Assembly: GCA_017745175.1 (NCBI GenBank)
Contig: JAGHZY010000038.1
Location: forward strand, 1-36,271
Origin: Sphingopyxis sp.
GTDB lineage: Bacteria > Pseudomonadota > Alphaproteobacteria > Sphingomonadales > Sphingomonadaceae
Direction: 5' to 3'
DNA length: 36,271 nt
Positions 31,304 to 36,271 of this stretch are shown here, piece by piece. The translations under genes and the position numbers were made by a program. The notes below the pieces were generated by a model. The model saw only the letters and a list, made by a program, of their open reading frames with translations. It was not told the origin of the DNA and did not search any database. Position 1 is the first letter of the stretch, and each line of letters starts with the position of its first letter.

Positions 31304-32632
31304 TCAACTCGCCGTCGCGGGCTTGTAGTGCGCGGCGTCGGAGGTGAATTCGGCGCGGCCATATCCGGCGAGCTGACGCTCGATCCGGTGGACGAGACGG
31401 CGGTCGGCGAGACGGCGGATCACGGGCAGGCGTGAGGCGACGCGATATGCCGCCATCCGCCCTGCGATACCGAGCATCGTCGCGCCGTAGATGAGATGAT
31501 CGCGGCGGCGCACCGGCACGCCGACATTCGCGGCGCGCTCCTCGTCGCCGGCGAGAAAGGCCTTCACGAAGAAGACACGGCTGACCGAATATTCGAGGCG
31601 GCGCTTGACCTGCCCCTTGGGCGACATGTCCTTCGACAGTTCGGCATCCATCGTCGCGCGCAGCAGCCCGCCGCAGACCTGATCGTCATATTCGTAGCGG
31701 AGCGTCGCGCTGCGCGTGCGCCAGATGCGAACGATCTCCTGCGGCGTGTCGGCGAGCAGATCCTCGGGCAGCCCCAAGAGGTAACAGCGATAGCGCGCAA
31801 GTTCGACGCGGCCGCGCTCGAGCCGCGTGAAGCGGGTGCGCCCCTTCGCCAGCACCTCCTGCGAAAGGAAATAGACGGGGATCAGCCCCGCAGGCATCTG
31901 GTCGAGCTGCGGGATCGGCATCCCGTAGGTTTCGGCATCCCACATGCCCGGCCGCGACAGCACATTGACCCGCACCATCGAATGCATCAGCCGCACCATC
32001 GCCGCCGCCTTGAATCCCGGCCCGAAGCGGTCGAGCGCACCGGGTAATCCGGTCGTGGCAAAGAAGGTTGCGGTCTCCTTCACCCGCCGCGCCGCGGTCG
32101 CATGGCCGAGTGTGCCGGTCAGCGCCATCGGCAGCGCCGAATATTTGTTGAGGAAGGTCGCGATAAAGGCGCCACGGATCAGGAAGGGCGAAAGGTTCGC
32201 GGTGGCGTTACGTTCATAGGCCGCACCTTCCTCGACCAGTTCCATGTCGAGCCAGTCGGGCTTCTGCTCCATCTCGCGGATCAGCGCGACCAGCTCGGGC
32301 GGCGCATCCTCGACCGCGTCGATGCCCCTGTCGCACGCATCGACGAGCATCGCGACGGTGCGCTGAAAGCCGTAGTGCGGCATCAGCGCCGCATAGGCGT
32401 CGCCCGTCCGGTCGCCGAGCATCGTATATTCGCGGATGCGGCCGAGCAGATCGGGATCGTCCAGATAGGCTGAGCGATCGATACTGCGGACGCGTCCGAG
32501 TTCGCTGACCGCATCGGCTTCGGGCGCCCAGCGCTCGGGCGCCCTGTCGAAATCGAAACGGCCGAACAGCTCGGGCAAGGCATCCGCCTGACCCCGCACC
32601 CGGCGTGCGATGGTGCTGACATCAGTGTTCAT
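31304..32632 (-). CDS. Oxygenase MpaB / latex-clearing-protein-like (DUF2236) protein
   Basis: A 442-residue DUF2236 protein. The family's heme-site signature is visible: Arg183-x3-Thr187 in ARRVKETATF and Arg214-x2-His217-x3-Arg221 in VRLMHSMVRVN, matching the R-x3-T and R-x2-H-x3-R pattern of rubber oxygenase Lcp, where the His binds heme. No signal peptide is seen, so it is probably cytosolic, unlike secreted Lcp. Relatives include fungal MpaB, an oxygenase cleaving a farnesyl chain. A substrate with an isoprenoid or lipid chain is plausible but inferred. A perfect palindrome stands 3 bases before its ATG. Confidence 0.85.
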   Translation of the reverse strand: MNTDVSTIARRVRGQADALPELFGRFDFDRAPERWAPEADAVSELGRVRSIDRSAYLDDPDLLGRIREYTMLGDRTGDAYAALMPHYGFQRTVAMLVDACDRGIDAVEDAPPELVALIREMEQKPDWLDMELVEEGAAYERNATANLSPFLIRGAFIATFLNKYSALPMALTGTLGHATAARRVKETATFFATTGLPGALDRFGPGFKAAAMVRLMHSMVRVNVLSRPGMWDAETYGMPIPQLDQMPAGLIPVYFLSQEVLAKGRTRFTRLERGRVELARYRCYLLGLPEDLLADTPQEIVRIWRTRSATLRYEYDDQVCGGLLRATMDAELSKDMSPKGQVKRRLEYSVSRVFFVKAFLAGDEERAANVGVPVRRRDHLIYGATMLGIAGRMAAYRVASRLPVIRRLADRRLVHRIERQLAGYGRAEFTSDAAHYKPATAS

Positions 32633-32635
32633 AAT

Positions 32636-32656
32636 GCGAAACTGCCACAGTTTCGC
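32636..32656 (-). promoter_or_regulatory. Perfect 21-base palindrome before the MpaB-like gene
   Basis: GCGAAACTG (32636-32644) and CAGTTTCGC (32648-32656) are perfect 9-base arms around CCA. The repeat ends 3 bases before the MpaB-like ATG and lies 24 bases after the TRIC-type stop. No T-run follows on the minus strand, so an operator, or a hairpin controlling translation, fits better than a terminator. No ribosome binding site is visible outside it. Confidence 0.5.
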
Positions 32657-32680
32657 GATTTGGCAAGCCTGTCGCTTGTC

Positions 32681-33298
32681 CTAGCCTTTTGGCCCGCGAT
32701 AGGCGGGGAGCGCGAGCGACCAGTGGATCGCCGCGCCACGCAGGATGAACCCCGCAACCGCGCCCGCGACCGCAGCAACCGGCGTTCCCGTCCCCAGCCA
32801 CTGCAGCAGCAGGAACAGCCCCGAGGCGAGCGCCGCCGCGGTAACATAGACTTCGGGCCGCATGATGATCGACGGTACCCCCGCAAGGATATCGCGAATC
32901 GTGCCGCCGACGCAGCCGGTGATCACCCCCATCATCAGCGCGGGCACGGGCGGGACGCCCCATGCCAGCGCCTTGGCAGTCCCGAACACGGCATAGGCGG
33001 CGAGCCCGACGGCATCGGCCCATTCGAGCAACTGCCCCTGCCACCAGCGTTCGGGCGTCAGCCACACGACGAGCGCGATCGCGATGCACACCGCCGCGAT
33101 CGCGCCGTCCTGCACCCAGAACACCGGCGCGCCGATCAGAAGGTCGCGCACGCTGCCGCCGCCGACTCCGGTCACCAGCGCGAAGAAGGCCGCGGTCACC
33201 AGCGTCTGGCGCAGGCGCACCGCCATCAGCGCACCCGACAGCGCGAAGACGCCGATACCGACAAGGTCGAGCAGGCGAACGAGCGTTTGTGTATCCAT
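32681..33298 (-). CDS. Trimeric intracellular cation (TRIC) channel family / UPF0126 protein
   Basis: A 205-residue membrane protein of the TRIC/UPF0126 (YadS-like) family with about seven hydrophobic segments. The internal duplication is clear: GVGGGSVRDLLIGAPVFW near residue 45 and GCVGGTIRDILAGVPSIIM near residue 131, each carrying the GG-x2-RD motif of the pore. Prokaryotic TRIC proteins conduct potassium or sodium ions; some homologues act in glycine uptake. The ATG at 33298 fits the family start; an upstream ATG at 33316 is possible. It is divergent from the GFA gene. Confidence 0.93.
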   Translation of the reverse strand: MDTQTLVRLLDLVGIGVFALSGALMAVRLRQTLVTAAFFALVTGVGGGSVRDLLIGAPVFWVQDGAIAAVCIAIALVVWLTPERWWQGQLLEWADAVGLAAYAVFGTAKALAWGVPPVPALMMGVITGCVGGTIRDILAGVPSIIMRPEVYVTAAALASGLFLLLQWLGTGTPVAAVAGAVAGFILRGAAIHWSLALPAYRGPKG

Positions 33299-33314
33299 CG
33301 CGCGCGGGGCTATC

Positions 33315-33337
33315 ATCGCATGCGATAGCGTACAATG
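33315..33337. promoter_or_regulatory. Palindrome and -10 box in the TRIC/GFA gap
   Basis: ATCGCATGCGAT (33315-33326) is a perfect 12-base palindrome in the short gap between two divergent genes. TACAAT at 33331-33336 is a good -10 box for the GFA gene, whose AGAGGAAG ribosome binding site follows. No clear -35 box is seen. Confidence 0.35.
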
Positions 33338-33351
33338 GAGAGGAAGCAGCC

Positions 33352-33813
33352 ATGGAAGGTGGATGCACTTGCGGCGCGGTCCGCTATCGGCTGACTGCGC
33401 CGCCGATGATCGTTCACTGCTGCCATTGCCGCTGGTGCCAGCGCGAGACCGGCAGCGCCTTCGTGATCAACGCCGTGATCGAGAGCGGCCACGTCGAGGC
33501 CGCAGGCGCCTATGACCGCGTGATGACCCCGTCGGAAAGCGGCCGGGGACAGGAGATCATCCGCTGTCCGGCCTGCCGGATCGCGCTCTGGAGCCATTAC
33601 CCCACCGCGGGCCGCCGCTCATCCTTCGTCCGGGTCGGCACGCTCGACGCCCCCGACCGATGCCCGCCCGATGTGCATATCTTCACCCGCAGCAAGCAGC
33701 CGTGGGTCGTCCTGCCCGGCGACGCAAGGGCTTTTCCGGATTTCTATCCATCGCCCGAGGGCGTGTGGAACGATGATGCGCGCCGCCGGTGGCAGGCGAT
33801 GATGGCGGGCTGA
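33352..33813 (+). CDS. GFA family zinc-binding protein
   Basis: A 153-residue glutathione-dependent formaldehyde-activating (GFA) fold protein. Zinc-binding cysteines lie in GGCTCGAVRY (Cys5, Cys7), HCCHCRWCQ (Cys23, Cys24, Cys26, Cys29) and RCPACRIA. Despite the family name most members lack proven formaldehyde activity. The ATG at 33352 has AGAGGAAG upstream. It is convergent with the M20 gene, leaving 7 bases between the stops. Confidence 0.93.
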   Translation: MEGGCTCGAVRYRLTAPPMIVHCCHCRWCQRETGSAFVINAVIESGHVEAAGAYDRVMTPSESGRGQEIIRCPACRIALWSHYPTAGRRSSFVRVGTLDAPDRCPPDVHIFTRSKQPWVVLPGDARAFPDFYPSPEGVWNDDARRRWQAMMAG

Positions 33814-33820
33814 CTCCCGC

Positions 33821-35158
33821 CTATTTCGCCGCCGGCCGCACGCCCCCGACGATCGAGAGGACGATCGCGGTCACGGCGTTGCGGATTGCGGGTTCGGCCT
33901 TCGGCGCGAAGAAGGGCGAATGATTCGTCGGCGCGGGCTCGCCCTTTGCCTTGAGGTCGGCGAGCACGGCCGGATCATAGCCGCCGATGCCGAAGAAGAG
34001 CGACGGCACACCGGCGTCGACAAATTCCGAATAATCCTCGCTGCCCGACATCGGCGCCGCACTCGCGGGAGCAAAGACGAGGCTCTTGCCGAACACCGGG
34101 GTCAACGCCGCAACCGCAGCATTCGCCATCGCCTCGTCGTTCGTCATCACGCCGGTGCCGCTGAGATAGCGGATCGTCGGTTCGGGCGCCTTGCCCATCG
34201 CCGCAGCCGATTTCGCAACGCGGGCGGTTCCGTCCTGCAGCAGCTTGCGCACCTCGGCCGACTGCGAGCGCAGATTGACCTTCACCTCGGCGCTGTCGGG
34301 AATGATGTTCGGAGCGCTGCCCGCGTTGATCGCGCCGATCGTCAGTACGCCGAACACCGCCGGGTCCTTTTCGCGGCTGATCACCGTCTGCACGTCGGTG
34401 ACAAAGCGCGCGGCGATCGGAATCGGATCGATCGTCGCCGCGGGCATCGAGCCATGTCCACCGCGGCCGTGAAAGGTGACCGAATAGCTGTCCGACGCCG
34501 ACGATCCGGCACCCGCCTTGATCGCGACCACGCCGGCCGGCAAGTTCGACACATGCGCCGCGAAACCGAAATCGGGTTTCGGGAAGCGCGTGAACAGTCC
34601 GTCATCGAGCATCGCGCGCGCGCCCGTCAGCGGCTCCTCGGCAGGCTGGCCAATCAGCACCACCGTGCCCGACCAGCTGTCGCGCATGGCGGAGAGCGCC
34701 TGCGCGACGCCGACAAGATAGGCGACATGTGTGTCGTGCCCGCACGCGTGCATCACGGGCACATCCTTGCCCTCATAGGTCGCGCGCGCCTTGCTCGACC
34801 AGCCGAGCCCGGTCTTTTCCTCCATCGGCAACGCATCCATGTCGGCGCGAATGAGGATCGTCGGGCCCTCGCCATTTTTGAGCACGCCGACGACGCCCGT
34901 ACCGCCGACCTTCTCGGTCACGGTGAAGCCCGCCTTGCGCAAATGCTGCGCGAGGATGCCGGCGGTGCGGACTTCCTGCATCCCGAGTTCGGGGTGCTCG
35001 TGCAGATCCTTGTAGATCGCCTCGAGCGCCGGGTAATTCTTGTCGAGCAGCGCCGCGAGCCGCGCGTTGGCGGCACCAAGGTCGGGTGCCGCCTGCGCGC
35101 TGGTCGCCATGAGGGGGAGGGCCAGCGAAGCCGCTGCCCAGAGCCCGTGCTTCGCCAT
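33821..35158 (-). CDS. M20 family amidohydrolase, secreted
   Basis: A 445-residue amidohydrolase of the M20D group (hippuricase/IAA-amino-acid hydrolase type). A signal peptide ends AQA at about residue 23. Metal-binding residues are Cys139, His141 (MHACGHDTHVA), Glu175 (GQPAEE) and His202 (AAHVSNLPAG), with a further His in TNHSPFF near the end. Such enzymes release acyl groups from N-acyl amino acids; the substrate is unknown. Two ATGs are adjacent (35161 and 35158); the second has better spacing to GGGGGAG. It follows lpd on the same strand after 25-28 bases. Confidence 0.92.
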   Translation of the reverse strand: MAKHGLWAAASLALPLMATSAQAAPDLGAANARLAALLDKNYPALEAIYKDLHEHPELGMQEVRTAGILAQHLRKAGFTVTEKVGGTGVVGVLKNGEGPTILIRADMDALPMEEKTGLGWSSKARATYEGKDVPVMHACGHDTHVAYLVGVAQALSAMRDSWSGTVVLIGQPAEEPLTGARAMLDDGLFTRFPKPDFGFAAHVSNLPAGVVAIKAGAGSSASDSYSVTFHGRGGHGSMPAATIDPIPIAARFVTDVQTVISREKDPAVFGVLTIGAINAGSAPNIIPDSAEVKVNLRSQSAEVRKLLQDGTARVAKSAAAMGKAPEPTIRYLSGTGVMTNDEAMANAAVAALTPVFGKSLVFAPASAAPMSGSEDYSEFVDAGVPSLFFGIGGYDPAVLADLKAKGEPAPTNHSPFFAPKAEPAIRNAVTAIVLSIVGGVRPAAK

Positions 35159-35186
35159 CATATTCTCCCCCAATATCTTGTTTTCG

Positions 35187-36271
35187 TCAGACGTGGATCG
35201 GCTTGCCCGTCACCGCCATCGCGGCTTCCTTGATCGCCTCGCTATGCGTCGGGTGCGCGTGGCAGGTGTAGGCGATGTCTTCGGACGTCGCGCCGAATTC
35301 CATCGCCTGCGCCGCCTGCGCGATCATCGTGCCCGCGACGCTGGCGATGCACCAAACGCCGAGCACGCGGTCGCTCTTGGCATCGGCGATCACCTTCACG
35401 AAGCCCTCGGGCTCGTGGTTGGTCTTGGCGCGGCTGTTGGCGAGCATCGGGAATTTGCCGACCTTGACCTCACCCTTTTCCTTCGCCTGCTCCTCGGTCA
35501 GGCCGACGCCGGCGATTTCGGGCCAAGTGTAGACGACCGACGGGATGACGTCGTGGTTCACGATGCCGGTCAGTCCGGCGATATTTTCGGCGCAGGCGAT
35601 GCCTTCGTCCTCGGCCTTGTGCGCGAGCATCGGACCGGGGATGACGTCGCCGATCGCCCAGATGCCGGGGACCTGCGTCGAGAAGTCATGATCGGTTTCG
35701 ATCTGGCCGCGCTGGTTGACCGCGAGGCCTGCCTTGTCGAGGCCGAGCCCGTCAGTGTTCGGGCGGCGCCCGATCGACACGAGTACGACATCGGCTTCGA
35801 GCGTTTCGGCGTCGCCGCCAGCGGCGGGCTCGAGCGTGAGTACGGCCTTCTTGCCCTTGACCTCGGCCTTGGTGACCTTGGTCTTCAGCTTGAATTCCAT
35901 GCCCTGCTTCTTGAAAATCTTGTTGGCTTCCTTGCGAACGTCGCCGTCCATGCCGGGCAGGATCTGGTCAAGGAATTCGACGACGGTGACCTTGGCGCCG
36001 AGGCGGCGCCACACGCTGCCGAGTTCGAGCCCGATCACGCCGCCGCCGATGACGACCATGTGACCCGGAACCTTCGCGAGCTCGAGCGCGCCGGTCGAAT
36101 CGACGATGATCTGCTTGTCGTTATCGACCTCGACGCCCGGAAGCGGGGTCACCGACGAGCCCGTCGCGATGATGATATTCTTGGCGCGCACCGACTTGCC
36201 CGCGACTTCGACGCTGTCCTTCGACGTGAACCGGGCGTAGCCCTTGAGCCAGTCGACCTTGTTCTTCCTGA
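35187..36271 (-). CDS. lpd: Dihydrolipoyl dehydrogenase, 3' part (5' end outside the window)
   Basis: The C-terminal 361 or so residues of dihydrolipoyl dehydrogenase (E3 of pyruvate, 2-oxoglutarate and related complexes), which reoxidises dihydrolipoamide with FAD and NAD. The frame is open to the right edge, so the start and the redox-active cysteines lie outside the window. Visible are ATGSSVTPLPG, the NAD-binding VVIGGGVIGLELGSVWRRLG, the FAD-contacting WAIGDVIPGPMLAHKAEDEG and the C-terminal interface AYTCHAHPTHSE with the catalytic His-Glu pair. The GTG at 36191 is internal. The encoded enzyme is of usual length to the stop. Confidence 0.97.
   Translation of the reverse strand, partial: RKNKVDWLKGYARFTSKDSVEVAGKSVRAKNIIIATGSSVTPLPGVEVDNDKQIIVDSTGALELAKVPGHMVVIGGGVIGLELGSVWRRLGAKVTVVEFLDQILPGMDGDVRKEANKIFKKQGMEFKLKTKVTKAEVKGKKAVLTLEPAAGGDAETLEADVVLVSIGRRPNTDGLGLDKAGLAVNQRGQIETDHDFSTQVPGIWAIGDVIPGPMLAHKAEDEGIACAENIAGLTGIVNHDVIPSVVYTWPEIAGVGLTEEQAKEKGEVKVGKFPMLANSRAKTNHEPEGFVKVIADAKSDRVLGVWCIASVAGTMIAQAAQAMEFGATSEDIAYTCHAHPTHSEAIKEAAMAVTGKPIHV

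Overview
The window is compact, GC-rich chromosomal DNA with about 38 protein genes, short intergenic gaps (none above about 250 bases) and many 4-base start/stop overlaps. The gene content suggests an alphaproteobacterium of the Sphingomonadaceae, probably near Sphingopyxis or Sphingomonas. This rests on a class II DAHP synthase, the yfgM-like/bamB/der order, a PanB with an N-terminal extension, obgE next to proB, a COQ4-family protein, and a GC-rich palindromic intergenic repeat of a type common in this group. The taxon is inferred from gene style, not from a marker gene. I see no rRNA, tRNA, CRISPR array, phage or insertion sequence.

Layout from left to right. (1) 1-2652: the 3' part of purL, then a nucleoside 2-deoxyribosyltransferase-like gene with a predicted signal peptide and a DUF72 gene. 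(2) 2717-3848: an HxlR regulator divergent from an FMN-dependent oxidoreductase. (3) 3921-6068: a COQ4-family gene divergent from a DUF418 membrane protein. (4) 6062-11341, minus strand: an Hpt protein, tusA-like, der, bamB, a YfgM-like protein and panB. (5) 11421-14505, minus strand: a coupled trio (ArsC-like, glycerophosphodiesterase lipoprotein, aldo/keto reductase), then a three-TM protein with a cyclic-nucleotide-binding-like domain. (6) 14753-18690: class II DAHP synthase with a coupled 56-residue membrane protein, an M28 peptidase and a CitE-like lyase. (7) 18774-21317: a QmcA-like SPFH protein with NfeD, an acetyltransferase and a methyltransferase-like protein. (8) 21458-22992: a PF10118 protein divergent from a TetR regulator. 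(9) 23114-30348: obgE, an Lrp regulator divergent from a VOC protein, a MipA-like porin, proB, an SDR protein and sppA. (10) 30379-36271: an alpha/beta hydrolase, an MpaB/Lcp-like (DUF2236) protein, a TRIC-type channel, a GFA protein, an M20 amidohydrolase and the 3' part of lpd.

The most interesting signal links regions 3 and 8, about 17.6 kb apart. The same 22-base sequence, with two mismatches, lies in front of the COQ4-family gene (4742-4763) and in the gap between the PF10118 gene and the TetR gene (22393-22414). At both places it contains a perfect TTGACA -35 box pointing at the COQ4-like and PF10118 genes. The PF10118 protein, a family usually called a metal-dependent hydrolase, carries a full E / ExxH / E / ExxH di-iron ligand set with COQ7-like spacing. 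I infer a small TetR regulon pairing a COQ4-like protein with a COQ7-like di-iron protein, possibly for modifying a quinone or another polyprenyl or lipid substrate. The operator and promoter match is seen directly; the chemistry is inference.
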